DNA from: Prevotella sp.
GTDB lineage: Bacteria; Bacteroidota; Bacteroidia; Bacteroidales; Bacteroidaceae
Assembly: GCA_017477435.1 (NCBI GenBank)
Contig: JAFUVV010000008.1
Span: 1 to 62,611, forward strand
Length of the DNA: 62,611 bases
Reading direction: 5' to 3'
A program made the position numbers and the translations under genes. Positions 11,884-21,108 of the stretch are shown piece after piece; position 1 is the stretch's first letter; each line of letters starts with the position of its first letter. A model generated the notes under the pieces. That model saw only the letters and a list, made by a program, of their open reading frames with translations. It was not told where the DNA came from and searched no databases.

Positions 11884-12010
11884 CTATCTGTGCTTGATAG
11901 TGGTGGTATCTGGCTTTGATAGTGTTGGTATCTGGCTTTGATAGTGTTGGTATCTGGCTTTGATAGTAGTGGTATCTGTGCTTGATACTGGCGGTATCTG
12001 GCTTTGATAC
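11884..12010 (+). repeat. GATAG-family 22-bp tandem array, six units (locus F)
   Basis: Six armed units of 17 bp repeat with a strict 22-bp period; the GATAG/GATAC arms start at 11896, 11918, 11940, 11962, 11984 and 12006. Each unit is CTATC or GTATC, then a 7-base spacer (TGGCTTT four times, TGTGCTT twice), then GATAG or GATAC; linkers of 5 bases vary. The flanking half-units (from 11874 and to 12022) have lost their outer arms. The array lies just beyond the rpoC terminator. The gap 11793-12160 otherwise holds only the two terminators. Confidence 0.93.
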
Positions 12011-12082
12011 TGGCGGCGTGTCTTTTCATAGGTGGCTGTAGAAGTACGTGCCAATTGTCATGTCATTGTCTGGAATGAAGAA

Positions 12083-12118
12083 AGGGTCTCTAAGCTGGTG
12101 GCTTGGAGACCCTTTTTC
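12083..12118. terminator. Bidirectional terminator between rpoC and DUF3467 gene
   Basis: AGGGTCTCTAAGC (12083-12095) pairs with GCTTGGAGACCCT (12101-12113), 13 bp with one wobble and a 5-base loop. T-rich tracts follow on both strands (TTTTTC on plus; TTCTTC on minus). It most likely ends the minus-strand DUF3467 transcript. Confidence 0.8.
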
Positions 12119-12160
12119 TTTGCTTGATAATCAGTGTGTTATCCGGGCGGTTATGTTTCC

Positions 12161-12478
12161 CTATGCTTCGCCTTTGTCGTTGCCGAACGGCGAGATGGTC
12201 TGTTTCACGGGCATGTCAACGCGTATGGGTCCGAAGTGGCTCTCGTAGATGTTGATGTTGTCCTGCAGTGCGAAGAGCAGTCGTTTGCAGTTCTCCGGTG
12301 TGAGGATGATGCGGCTTGCCACCTCGGGACGGATGAGTCCTGGGAGCATGCGTGCGAAGTCGATGATAAACTCGGTGTTGGAGTGTGTGATGAGCGAGAT
12401 GTTGGAATATACTCCGTGTGCCACCTCGGGCGTTATGGCCATCTGCGGCTCTTTCTTGATGTTGTCGTTATCGTTCAT
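12161..12478 (-). CDS. DUF3467 family protein
   Basis: The 105-residue acidic protein has no signal peptide or membrane segment, so it should be cytoplasmic. The central part (PEVAHGVYSNISLITHSNTEFIIDFARMLPG, then PEVASRIILTPENCKRLLFALQDNI) matches my memory of DUF3467, a small family of unknown function common in Bacteroidota. It is transcribed towards the rpoC terminator region as a single gene and ends before a bidirectional hairpin. A TAACTTCG element upstream on the minus strand (near 12509-12516) is a weak promoter candidate. The function is unknown. Confidence 0.85.
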   Translation of the reverse strand: MNDNDNIKKEPQMAITPEVAHGVYSNISLITHSNTEFIIDFARMLPGLIRPEVASRIILTPENCKRLLFALQDNINIYESHFGPIRVDMPVKQTISPFGNDKGEA

Positions 12479-12687
12479 AGCGGTTTTATTTGTTTGTTGC
12501 TGCGAAGTTAGTAAGAAAAATGTGAAAAAGTGATATTATATGATTAAAAAAATAGAATAAAGACATCATTTTCTTATTTTTTGCATCTTTTTTGAGTGTT
12601 TTTGTTGATATTTTGTAAATATTTTTGCTCATTTCCTTACTTTTTGTTGATTTAAATCAAGACTATCTATTGTTTTAACACAAAAAG

Positions 12688-12719
12688 TTTGTGAAAAGTG
12701 TCAAACTTGCATAAATTTG
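12688..12719 (+). promoter_or_regulatory. Bacteroidota-type promoter of susC
   Basis: TTTG at 12688-12691 and TAAATTTG at 12712-12719 are separated by 20 bases, matching the known -33/-7 consensus of the Bacteroidota housekeeping sigma factor. The expected transcription start is near 12724, about 50 bases before the susC start codon. Confidence 0.85.
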
Positions 12720-12775
12720 CAGTCGTAAATATTGTTTTGCAATTATTAAGTGTTTTAATTTAAAAAGATGTTTTT

Positions 12776-15700
12776 ATGGAGAAAAAGTTAACTATGCTTC
12801 TTGCGAGCCTCTTCCTGGTATTGGGCGGAGCGTTTGCGCAGACAACGGTTAATGGAACAGTTGTGTCTGAAGACGGCAACGAGCCTGTTATCGGTGCCAC
12901 CGTGCAAGTGGTCGGCGCCAGTAATGTAGGCACAGTGACCGATGTCGACGGACAGTTCACCATTACCTGTCCGGAAGGGAAGAATGTTCTTCGCATTTCT
13001 TACCTTGGCATGCAGCCAATAGAGGTGATTGCCAGAAAGAACCTGCGTGTCGTTCTTCGCGACGACAGCAACGACCTCGACGAGGTGATTGTGACGGGTT
13101 ATGGTAATGTGAAGAAATCATCATTCACCGGTGCTGCTGCCACCATCAACACGGAGGCCCTTTCCGACGTGCCGACGGTGAGCCTTGAGGACAAGCTCGC
13201 CGGTGGAGTGCCGGGAGTGTCTATTTCGACCACATCGGGTGCGCCGGGTGCTGTCAGTAGCATTCGTATCCGTGGTATGGGTTCTATTAATGCCGGTAAC
13301 GACCCGCTCATCGTCATCGACGGTGTGCCAATGGTCAGCGGTGACATCAACCCGGTCGGAGCAGGTGGATACAACGATGCTGGCACTAACTCGCTTTCTA
13401 CACTCAACTCAAACGACATCGAGTCGATGACAGTCATCAAGGACGCTGCCGCTGCTTCTCTTTATGGATCACGTGCTGCAAACGGTGTGATCGTCATCAC
13501 CACAAAGAGTGGTAAGAAGGGTAAGACCAATGTTGAGTTCCGCAGCGACTGGGGATTCTCTAACGCTGCTGTCGACTATCGTCCACAGCTCAGTGGTGAC
13601 GAACGCCGCAACCTGCTTATCAAAGGTCTTGAGAACTACCTCATGTATGGCGAGGGCGCTCCTGCCGACGTGGCAAGAGAGTTCGCACTGGAGAACATCG
13701 ATGCCTTCGCGCCAATTCCCGAGGGTGGCTACACCAACTGGAAAGACCTGCTCTTCAAGACCGGACACCACCAGAACTATCAGGTGAGCGTCAACGGAGG
13801 ATCTGACAACACACAGTTCTACTCGTCAATATCTTATGTTAAGCAAGACGGTATCCTGACCAATCAAGGAATGGAGCGCTTCACGGGCAATGCCAACGTG
13901 TCGCATAAGTTTGGACGCTTTACAGTTCGCCTGTCGACAATGTTCTCGAAGGTGAACCAGAGCCTTGCAAACGAAAAAACCTCATTCGACGGAACGATAG
14001 CCAACTATGCCTTCTTCCAGAGCCCGAGCGACGTGCCCTTCTTTGAAGATGGTTCGTTCAACAGAGAAATTGGTTTCACGGGCGTGAACCCGCTGTATGA
14101 ATATCTGCACAGCAGTGATCGCACTCGTATTAATCGTATGATGAACACCCTGCAGCTCACATATAATATATGGGACAACCTGAACATCTCTGAGAAAGTG
14201 TCTTACGACTTCTCGTCGAATTCTGAGGATGTGCTTTGGGATAAGTATTCAAACAATGCTTCGAACTACGGCGGTCTCCTGCAGCGTTTTGGTTCACGTT
14301 TCTCTCAGTTGAATACTCAGACTCAGCTCACATATATCAAGAGCTTCGGCAATCATAACATCGACGCTCTGGCAGGATTCGAGACTGAAGATTTCAATTT
14401 CATAAGCGAATATATGAGTGGTTTGGATTATCCTGGCGAACTCTACGAAATTGCTAATGCCGGTGAAACTGATTCTGAGACATCGAAGAGCGGTTATCGC
14501 ATGACATCGTTTATCGGACGCCTGAACTACAACTACGACAACAAGTACTACGCCGGACTGAGCTATCGTCGCGACGGCACATCGCGCCTTGCCAAGGAGA
14601 ACCGCTGGGGCGACTTCTGGTCGGTGAGCGGAGCATGGCGATTCACAGGCGAGAGCTTCATGGAAGGCATCAAGAATACCCTGACCGACGGTAAGCTGCG
14701 CATCAGCTACGGTGTCAACGGTACACAGCCTTCAGGCTACTACGGCTACATGAACCTCTACCGCTACGGTGTGATGTACAACGGCTCGTCAGGTATGGCC
14801 ATCATCGGTGTAGGTAATCCAAACCTGAAGTGGGAGAAGAACCACGCATTCAACGTCGGTCTCGACCTCACCTTCTGGAACCGGCTCACCTTCGGCATCG
14901 ACTTCTACACCCGCACGACGAAAGACCTTATCTACGACCTGCCCATCTCGGCAGTGCCCGGTTATTATTCAACTGACGATGATGGCAACCCGATTATCGC
15001 AGCTGCACAGAATGTGGGCTCACTGAAGAACACTGGTATTGAGGTGACAATCAACTCTGTAAACATCCAGAAGCCAGACTTCGAGTGGACCACACAACTC
15101 AACTTCGGTCACAACCACAACAAAGTTGCCAAGCTCGACGGAGAGATGGAAGAGATCATCGATGGACCAATGATTCACCGCGTGGGTGAGACCTACTGGT
15201 CGTACTACCTCTATGAGTATGCAGGAGTAGACCCAGAGACAGGACAGGAGAGCTACTACATCAACGATCCTGATGCTAAACCTGGAAAAGAACGTGCTAC
15301 TACAATAGATTCAGGCGAGGCCAACAAGGTGATCGTGGGCAATCACGAGCCAGTGATTGAAGGCGGTCTGTCAAACAACATCCGCTGGAAGTTCATCGAC
15401 TTCAGCTTCACGATGACCTTCTCGCTCGGTGCCGACGCTTACGACTGGGCTACATGGCAGCACTGCAACGGAGGTGCGTACCTCTATTATGGAGCCGTTC
15501 CTTCCTACTACGACATCGACAAGATGTGGACAGGTCCTGGCGATACACAATGCACACAGCCTAAGTTCCAGTATGGTAGCGACAGAATTGCCTCTTCACG
15601 CTGGCTCATGCCTGCCGACTACCTGCGTGTGAAGAACCTCACAGTAGGTTTCACAGCTCCGCGCCAGTGGACATCGAGAATCGGTGTGAGCAAGGCTCGT

Positions 15701-15841
15701 GCTTACTTCTCGGCAAGCAACCTGCTCACCTTCAAGTCGAAAGACCTCTTCGTAGATCCAGAGATGCCGGTACATGGAGCATGCACATTCGAGACTCCTG
15801 CGCTCCGCACATTCACGTTCGGTATTGAATTAGGATTTTAA
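12776..15841 (+). CDS. SusC/RagA-type TonB-dependent outer membrane transporter
   Basis: The 1021-residue product is an outer membrane barrel that, with its SusD partner, imports glycans or peptides using TonB energy. A signal peptide (MEKKLTMLLASLFLVLGGAFAQ) is followed by a carboxypeptidase-like domain (about residues 24-95, VNGTVVSEDG...SYLGMQP), the DEVIVTGYG motif near residue 103, and a plug with SSIRIRGMGSINAGNDPLIVIDGVP. The rest is the beta barrel, ending in an aromatic residue (GIELGF). susD follows after 28 bases. No sensor, sigma factor or glycosidase is adjacent, so the substrate cannot be inferred. Confidence 0.95.
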   Translation: MEKKLTMLLASLFLVLGGAFAQTTVNGTVVSEDGNEPVIGATVQVVGASNVGTVTDVDGQFTITCPEGKNVLRISYLGMQPIEVIARKNLRVVLRDDSNDLDEVIVTGYGNVKKSSFTGAAATINTEALSDVPTVSLEDKLAGGVPGVSISTTSGAPGAVSSIRIRGMGSINAGNDPLIVIDGVPMVSGDINPVGAGGYNDAGTNSLSTLNSNDIESMTVIKDAAAASLYGSRAANGVIVITTKSGKKGKTNVEFRSDWGFSNAAVDYRPQLSGDERRNLLIKGLENYLMYGEGAPADVAREFALENIDAFAPIPEGGYTNWKDLLFKTGHHQNYQVSVNGGSDNTQFYSSISYVKQDGILTNQGMERFTGNANVSHKFGRFTVRLSTMFSKVNQSLANEKTSFDGTIANYAFFQSPSDVPFFEDGSFNREIGFTGVNPLYEYLHSSDRTRINRMMNTLQLTYNIWDNLNISEKVSYDFSSNSEDVLWDKYSNNASNYGGLLQRFGSRFSQLNTQTQLTYIKSFGNHNIDALAGFETEDFNFISEYMSGLDYPGELYEIANAGETDSETSKSGYRMTSFIGRLNYNYDNKYYAGLSYRRDGTSRLAKENRWGDFWSVSGAWRFTGESFMEGIKNTLTDGKLRISYGVNGTQPSGYYGYMNLYRYGVMYNGSSGMAIIGVGNPNLKWEKNHAFNVGLDLTFWNRLTFGIDFYTRTTKDLIYDLPISAVPGYYSTDDDGNPIIAAAQNVGSLKNTGIEVTINSVNIQKPDFEWTTQLNFGHNHNKVAKLDGEMEEIIDGPMIHRVGETYWSYYLYEYAGVDPETGQESYYINDPDAKPGKERATTIDSGEANKVIVGNHEPVIEGGLSNNIRWKFIDFSFTMTFSLGADAYDWATWQHCNGGAYLYYGAVPSYYDIDKMWTGPGDTQCTQPKFQYGSDRIASSRWLMPADYLRVKNLTVGFTAPRQWTSRIGVSKARAYFSASNLLTFKSKDLFVDPEMPVHGACTFETPALRTFTFGIELGF

Positions 15842-15869
15842 TCGTTGAACCACTAAGAATAATAAGATT

Positions 15870-17402
15870 ATGAAATATTACAGTTATATTTTTAAGACCG
15901 TCCTCTGTGCCGCATTCGTGCTGGGACTCAGCTCTTGTGGCAACGATTGGCTCGAAGAGGAACAGCCTTCTACTGGCGTAAATGCCGAGACGGCTATTAA
16001 GAAGAGCAGTGATCTTGCGGCTGCCTATGTAGGTATGTACACCGCATTCAAAGGTACATCGAGTTTCACAGACTACTATGGTGCCAACATGTTCGTCTAT
16101 GGCGAGGTAAGTGGAGAGGATATGCAGTACAACAAAATAAACGGTTCTAACCGTGCATCTTTCTACTACTATCGCATATACACCACTGCCGATCAGTTCG
16201 GCGTTTCTAACGCAGTATGGGAAAGTCCGTATATCGTCATCAGCCGTGCAAACCACATTATTGCTGTCGAAGATAGCGAACTGGAAGACTTCGAGGAGGC
16301 TGCCGATGATATCGCACAGATGAAGAACGAGGCTAAGGTGCTCCGTGCATACGCCCTGTTCGACCTCGCACGCATCTATGGTAAGCCATATACACAGGAT
16401 GGTGGCGCTTCACTTGGTGTGCCGTTCTCTACAGAGCTCATCGATGCTGAAGCTAAGCTGCCACGTTCTACTGTAGCTGAGAACTATGCTCAGGTGGTGA
16501 AAGACCTCACCGAGGCAATATCTTCAGGCGCTCTTGCAGAAGATCCCACACCGGGATATGTCAACAAGTGGGCTGCTGAAGCTCTTCTCACACGTGTGTA
16601 TCTGACTATGGGCGACAATGCCAAAGCATTGTCAACGGCCGAAGATGTTATAAGCAGTTCTCCGTATAAGACTTGGACTCAAAGCCAGTATGTTAAGGCA
16701 TGGGACAAGAATGATGCTGCTCATATGAATGAGATAATATTTGAGATTGGTATCACAGGATCCAGTGACTGGACCGACCGCGAAGGTATAGCATATCTGT
16801 ATTGTGAGAACGGAGGTGCCAATGGCTCCGGATATGGCGACTTGGTGGCATCGAAAGCATTCTCTGATATGCTGGCTTCTGATCCTAATGATATTCGCAA
16901 CAATGTATTCCTGCCTGCAAATGGTAGTAATGCTAAGGCTGGATTCGGTACCGCCCGAGTGTTCCTCAACAAGATTCCGGCTATTGGCGGAGTTGTACAG
17001 TATCAGAACGTTCCTATGCTTCGCTTCTCTGAAGTCGTTCTCAGCGCTGCCGAGGCAGCGTTCAACACTGGCAACAAGGACAAGGCTGCCAAGTATCTGA
17101 ACGAGATTATCAAGAACCGTACCTCTGACGAGTCGAAGCAGGTAAGTGCTGCTACTGTCACTGCCGACCGCATCTACATCGAGCGCCGCAAGGAGCTCGT
17201 GGGCGAGGGACAGCGTTGGTTCGACGCTCTCCGCCGTGGTGAGACCATCACTCGCTATACCAGTGAGGACGACCGCGGATGGCACGATGTGCTCACACAG
17301 CGCGCTCGCTCATACAACCGCGAGTCGAAGTATGCTCTGCCACCAATCCCGCAGTATGAAATCGACGCTAACCCAGAGATTGTTCAGAACAGCGACTATT
17401 AA
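15870..17402 (+). CDS. SusD/RagB family surface lipoprotein
   Basis: The 510-residue product is the lid lipoprotein of the SusCD importer. A lipoprotein signal peptide ends LGLSSCGNDW, giving Cys23 as the likely lipidated residue. TPR-like helical segments follow (MKNEAKVLRAYALFDLARIYG; WAAEALLTRVYLTMGD), and the C-terminal family motif DRIYIERRKELVGEGQRWFDALRRGE is near residue 430. It is coupled to the susC gene 28 bases upstream and shares its promoter. A hairpin lies about 95 bases after its stop. Confidence 0.95.
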   Translation: MKYYSYIFKTVLCAAFVLGLSSCGNDWLEEEQPSTGVNAETAIKKSSDLAAAYVGMYTAFKGTSSFTDYYGANMFVYGEVSGEDMQYNKINGSNRASFYYYRIYTTADQFGVSNAVWESPYIVISRANHIIAVEDSELEDFEEAADDIAQMKNEAKVLRAYALFDLARIYGKPYTQDGGASLGVPFSTELIDAEAKLPRSTVAENYAQVVKDLTEAISSGALAEDPTPGYVNKWAAEALLTRVYLTMGDNAKALSTAEDVISSSPYKTWTQSQYVKAWDKNDAAHMNEIIFEIGITGSSDWTDREGIAYLYCENGGANGSGYGDLVASKAFSDMLASDPNDIRNNVFLPANGSNAKAGFGTARVFLNKIPAIGGVVQYQNVPMLRFSEVVLSAAEAAFNTGNKDKAAKYLNEIIKNRTSDESKQVSAATVTADRIYIERRKELVGEGQRWFDALRRGETITRYTSEDDRGWHDVLTQRARSYNRESKYALPPIPQYEIDANPEIVQNSDY

Positions 17403-17494
17403 GCAGATAAACAGGTTAACAAATTAACAGATAAACAGGTTTGAGTCAGCAAAGTCCCTCTTCGGGGGATAGCGTTGCACTAATATAGGTTTTC

Positions 17495-17533
17495 ATCGGG
17501 CGGTGCTCCACATCAGAGGGAGCGCCGCCCGAT
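17495..17533 (+). terminator. Strong hairpin downstream of susD
   Basis: A 15-bp stem (17495-17509 with 17519-17533, one G-T pair) closes a 9-base loop. The following tract TGCTTTC is only moderately T-rich, so it could be a terminator or a transcript-stabilising 3' end. The gap 17403-17822 also holds a GTAC array, two TTGCAAC palindromes and a promoter. Confidence 0.6.
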
Positions 17534-17568
17534 TGCTTTCATGAAGCATGAGATAGGGGCTGTCGGCA

Positions 17569-17651
17569 GTACAAGGCCCATGTACTCCGAGTACAAAGCC
17601 CATGTACTCGCAGTCGGACGCTTATGTACTCCGAGTACAAAGCCCATGTAC
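17569..17651 (+). repeat. GTAC-family 22-bp tandem array, four units (locus A)
   Basis: Four units of the form GTAC, nine bases (consensus AAAGCCCAT), GTAC repeat at 22-bp spacing across exactly 83 bp. The third unit is degenerate: its left arm is lost and its spacer is GGACGCTTA-like. The array starts after the susD hairpin and ends 93 bases before the -7 element of the metal ATPase gene. Confidence 0.93.
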
Positions 17652-17678
17652 TGAAGCCAGGACCGTCTGACGGCGGTC

Positions 17679-17732
17679 TTGCAACTGGGTTGCAATGTTG
17701 GCGGCAAGGGCGTGTTTGCAACCGAGTTGCAC
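17679..17732 (+). promoter_or_regulatory. Pair of TTGCAAC palindromes, candidate operator of the metal ATPase
   Basis: TTGCAAC-TGG-GTTGCAA (17679-17695) is a perfect inverted repeat. TTGCAAC-CGA-GTTGCAC (17716-17732) repeats it with one end mismatch. The two start 37 bp apart and lie immediately upstream of the probable -7 element of the ATPase gene, where a metal-responsive repressor or activator would bind. That role is inferred from position only. Confidence 0.5.
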
Positions 17733-17743
17733 TTTTTTCTTCG

Positions 17744-17751
17744 TAATTTTG
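17744..17751 (+). promoter_or_regulatory. -7 promoter element of the metal ATPase gene
   Basis: TAATTTTG fits TAnnTTTG and lies 71 bases before the start codon. No good TTTG lies 19-21 bases upstream; the second TTGCAAC palindrome occupies the -33 zone, which would suit a regulated promoter. Confidence 0.55.
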
Positions 17752-17822
17752 CAGCGAGAAAAGAATTTAAAACTATAAAGTAGCACCTGTTTTCATAGGG
17801 GCGAAGCAAAAAACAAAACGAT

Positions 17823-19856
17823 ATGTCACACGATCATCACGACGATCATTGCTCTTCTGAGCATCACGATCACGGTCACGGCGGCCACTGCTGCCATCAC
17901 GAACATCATCACAATCACTCTCACGACGGCCATTGCTGCCATCATGAGCATCATCACGCCCACGACCACGAGCATGGCGGCCTGCGCTCGCAGCTGCTGA
18001 AGATTGCCGTGGCCACGGTACTCCTCATCGCCTGTGTGGTGGCGGAGAAAACGTTGTCGCGGCCCACATGGCAGCTGCTCGCCATTTATCTCGTGCCCTA
18101 TCTGATAGTGGGCTTCGACACGCTGAAGGAGGCGTGGGAAGGAATAAGCCATGGCGATGCGTTCAACGAGCATTTCCTCATGTCGATAGCCACCATCGGG
18201 GCGCTGCTCATCGGATTCCTCCCCGGGGCTGAGACGCAGTTCCCCGAGGCGGTGTTCGTGATGCTGTTCTTCCAGGTCGGCGAGATGTTTGAAGGCTATG
18301 CCGAGGGCAGGAGCCGCGAGAGCATCGCCCATCTGATGGACATCCGTCCCGACGTGGCCTGCGTGGTGCGCGACGGCGAGGAGCAGAGCGTCGCTCCCGG
18401 CGAGGTGGCGGTGGGCGAGACCATCGTCGTGCGCCCAGGCGAGAAGATTCCTCTCGACGGAGTGGTGGAGGAGGGCAGTACAGCCCTCAACACCGTGGCA
18501 CTGACGGGCGAGACGCTGCCGCGCGAGGTGGGCGTGGGCGACGAGGTGATGAGCGGATGCGTAAACATCTCCGGTGTTATCCGCGTGCGCACTACGAAGG
18601 TGTTCGGCGAGAGCACCGTCTCGAAGATAATAGACCTTGTGGAGCATGCCTCCGACAATAAGTCGAAGAGCGAAGCCTTCATCACCCGTTTTGCCCGTGT
18701 ATATACCCCCGTGGTGGTGTTTGCTGCTATAGCCTTGGCCCTGCTGCCGCCGCTGTTCTCCGGCTCGTTCGGAGAGGCGTTCCCCACGTGGCTCTACCGC
18801 GCACTGATGTTCCTCGTCATCTCCTGCCCGTGTGCCCTGGTGCTCAGCGTGCCCCTGACGTTCTTCGGTGGCATCGGAGGAGCGTCGCGCAAGGGAATCC
18901 TGATAAAGGGCGCCAACTATATGGACGTGCTCTCGAAGGTAGACACCGTCGTGTTCGACAAGACCGGCACGCTCACTCGCGGACAGTTTGCTGTTGAGGC
19001 CGTCCATCCCGAGAGCTGCGACGAGCGCCACCTGCTTCACCTCGCCGCCCATGTGGAGCATTTCTCCACACACCCCATCGGTGCCGCCCTTCGCGATGCG
19101 TTCCCCGACGAAGCCGTCGACGGCTGCCGCGTGAGCGACGTGGAAGAGGTGGCCGGACAGGGCGTGAAGGCGCGCGTAGGCGATGACGTGGTGTGCGTGG
19201 GCAACGAGAAGATGATGGCCGCTGTAGGGGCGCAGTGGAAAGACTGCGACCGTGTGGGCACGATCATCCATGTGGCTATCAATGGCGTGTATGCAGGTCA
19301 TATCGTAGTCGGCGACCGCGTGAAGGACGATAGCGCCGAGGCTGTTGCAGCATTGAGTGGGCTGGGAGTGAGCCGTACCGTCATGCTCACCGGCGATCGC
19401 GAGGCAGTCGGTGCCGATGTGGCAAAGCGACTCGGACTCTCGGAGTATCATGCCGAACTGCTGCCGGGCGACAAGGTCGACCATGTCGAACGTCTGATAG
19501 GCGAAGAGCGCGAAGGGCAGTATCTGGCATTCGTGGGCGACGGCATCAACGATGCTCCCGTGCTTGCCCGCGCCGATGTAGGAATAGCCATGGGAGGCCT
19601 TGGCAGCGACGCAGCGATAGAGGCAGCCGACGTGGTGATCATGGACGACCACCCCTCGAAGATAGCCCTCGCCATACGCATCGCACGCCGCACTCTCGGC
19701 ATCGCAAAGCAAAATGTGTGGTTTGCCATCGGCGTGAAAGTAGCAGTCCTCATCCTTGCCACCTTCGGCCTCGCCACCATGTGGATGGCAGTATTTGCCG
19801 ATGTCGGCGTCACCGTCTTGGCCGTGCTCAACGCCATGAGAGCACTGAGGGCATAG
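17823..19856 (+). CDS. Heavy-metal-translocating P-type ATPase with His-rich N-terminus
   Basis: The 677-residue product exports divalent metal ions (probably Zn/Cd/Pb/Co) across the inner membrane. The family motifs are all present: the SCPC metal-binding motif in a membrane helix (Cys335-Pro336-Cys337), the phosphorylated Asp379 in DKTGTLT, the HP-locus His417 (STHPIGAA), TGES-like LTGETLP, and GDGINDAP near residue 573. In place of a CxxC metal-binding domain, the first 53 residues hold 25 His, with the block GHCCHHEHHH occurring twice (21-30 and 36-45). Paired palindromes upstream suggest metal control. CPC favours Zn/Cd or Cu over Co, and the exact metal is not certain. Confidence 0.93.
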   Translation: MSHDHHDDHCSSEHHDHGHGGHCCHHEHHHNHSHDGHCCHHEHHHAHDHEHGGLRSQLLKIAVATVLLIACVVAEKTLSRPTWQLLAIYLVPYLIVGFDTLKEAWEGISHGDAFNEHFLMSIATIGALLIGFLPGAETQFPEAVFVMLFFQVGEMFEGYAEGRSRESIAHLMDIRPDVACVVRDGEEQSVAPGEVAVGETIVVRPGEKIPLDGVVEEGSTALNTVALTGETLPREVGVGDEVMSGCVNISGVIRVRTTKVFGESTVSKIIDLVEHASDNKSKSEAFITRFARVYTPVVVFAAIALALLPPLFSGSFGEAFPTWLYRALMFLVISCPCALVLSVPLTFFGGIGGASRKGILIKGANYMDVLSKVDTVVFDKTGTLTRGQFAVEAVHPESCDERHLLHLAAHVEHFSTHPIGAALRDAFPDEAVDGCRVSDVEEVAGQGVKARVGDDVVCVGNEKMMAAVGAQWKDCDRVGTIIHVAINGVYAGHIVVGDRVKDDSAEAVAALSGLGVSRTVMLTGDREAVGADVAKRLGLSEYHAELLPGDKVDHVERLIGEEREGQYLAFVGDGINDAPVLARADVGIAMGGLGSDAAIEAADVVIMDDHPSKIALAIRIARRTLGIAKQNVWFAIGVKVAVLILATFGLATMWMAVFADVGVTVLAVLNAMRALRA

Positions 19857-19935
19857 TTAATAGTGCATAGAGCATAATAGATAGAAGTACTCACTTCGAT
19901 AAACTTAACATCTGCTGACACAATAAATCACCACC

Positions 19936-21108
19936 ATGGCTCGTTTATTCAGTATGCAGTGGACAGACAGGATTCGACAGGTGAAGATTCTGCTCGTGGT
20001 GGCAGCGGTGATTATCGCAGTCGCCTCGTTGCTCGTGTCGCACTATCTTGTCCGCGATCTGTCGATAGAAGAGCGCAACAAGATGGGTGTGTGGGCCGAG
20101 GCTATGCGCTCGCTGAACAATGCCGACGAGACTACCGACCTCAATCTTGTGCTCACCGTCATCGACGAGAACAACACCATTCCTGTGGTGGTGACCGACA
20201 AAGCCGGCCACGTGCAGACGTTCCGCAACGTGGAGATAAAGGCCGCTGACACGCTCGCATATCTCTCCAGCCTTGCTGAGAAGATGAAGGACGACAACCG
20301 GTTTATACGTATCGAGCTCGACGACAGCACCAATGCCGACTACATCGACGTGTGCTACGACGAGTCGGTCATGATAAAGCGCCTGAATGTCTATCCCTAC
20401 GTCTCGCTCGGCGTAGTGATGATCTTCGTCGTCGTGGCTATCTTCGCACTGCTGACATCGAAGCGAGCCGAGCAGAATAAGGTGTGGGTGGGCCTTTCGA
20501 AAGAAACGGCGCACCAGCTCGGAACCCCCATCTCGAGCCTCATGGCATGGACGGAGATACTGAAGGAGAACTATCCCGACGACGAACTCATACCTGAGAT
20601 GGACAAAGACGTGAAGCGCCTGCAGCTCATCGCCGAACGATTCTCGAAGATAGGGTCGCTGCCAGAGCCTGTGCCCACAAGCCTGAACGGCGTGATGCAG
20701 CACGTCGTGGAATACATGGACCGCCGCACATCGCAGCAGGTGAAGATGATCTGCCACATGCCCCCCGACGACATAATCGTGAAGATCAACGCCTCGCTCT
20801 TCGAGTGGGTGATTGAGAACCTCTGCAAGAACGCCGTCGACGCGATGGGAGGATCGGGCATCATCACCATCGACATGACGGAAACCCCCGACCGCGTCGC
20901 CATTGAGGTGGCCGACACCGGAAAAGGCATCAAGAAGAAAGACATCGACAACGTGTTCAAACCCGGCTTCACCACCAAGAAGCGCGGATGGGGACTCGGC
21001 CTCTCGCTGGCCAAACGCATCGTAGAGGAATACCACCGGGGAAAGATATACGTGAAGCAGAGCGAGGTAGGCAAAGGCACTACCTTCCGCATCGAACTGA
21101 AAAAATAG
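19936..21108 (+). CDS. Membrane sensor histidine kinase
   Basis: The 390-residue product is a two-component sensor in the inner membrane. Membrane segments are at about residues 15-35 and 152-172, enclosing a periplasmic domain of about 115 residues. The phosphorylated residue is His193 in the H-box SKETAHQLGTPISSL. The ATPase domain has the N-box (WVIENLCKNAVDAMGG), G1 (DTGKGIKKKD) and G2 (RGWGLGLSLAKRIVEEYH). No HAMP linker or response regulator gene is obvious, so it is an orphan here and its signal is unknown. The gene starts 79 bases after the metal ATPase, so a shared transcript is possible. Confidence 0.92.
   Translation: MARLFSMQWTDRIRQVKILLVVAAVIIAVASLLVSHYLVRDLSIEERNKMGVWAEAMRSLNNADETTDLNLVLTVIDENNTIPVVVTDKAGHVQTFRNVEIKAADTLAYLSSLAEKMKDDNRFIRIELDDSTNADYIDVCYDESVMIKRLNVYPYVSLGVVMIFVVVAIFALLTSKRAEQNKVWVGLSKETAHQLGTPISSLMAWTEILKENYPDDELIPEMDKDVKRLQLIAERFSKIGSLPEPVPTSLNGVMQHVVEYMDRRTSQQVKMICHMPPDDIIVKINASLFEWVIENLCKNAVDAMGGSGIITIDMTETPDRVAIEVADTGKGIKKKDIDNVFKPGFTTKKRGWGLGLSLAKRIVEEYHRGKIYVKQSEVGKGTTFRIELKK

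Noticed and set aside
11884-12010. Tandem 22-bp repeats read as a CRISPR array
   Set aside because: Units are contiguous with 5-bp linkers, not 25-40-bp unique spacers, and no cas genes are present.
17513-17809. Small minus-strand frame containing WALYSEYMG-type peptides
   Set aside because: The peptide repeats are translations of the GTAC array; 22 bp is not a multiple of three and the frame drifts.
17826-19712. 628-residue open frame on the minus strand
   Set aside because: It is opposite the metal ATPase; the His-rich look comes from the GC-rich and CAT/ATG-rich sense strand.
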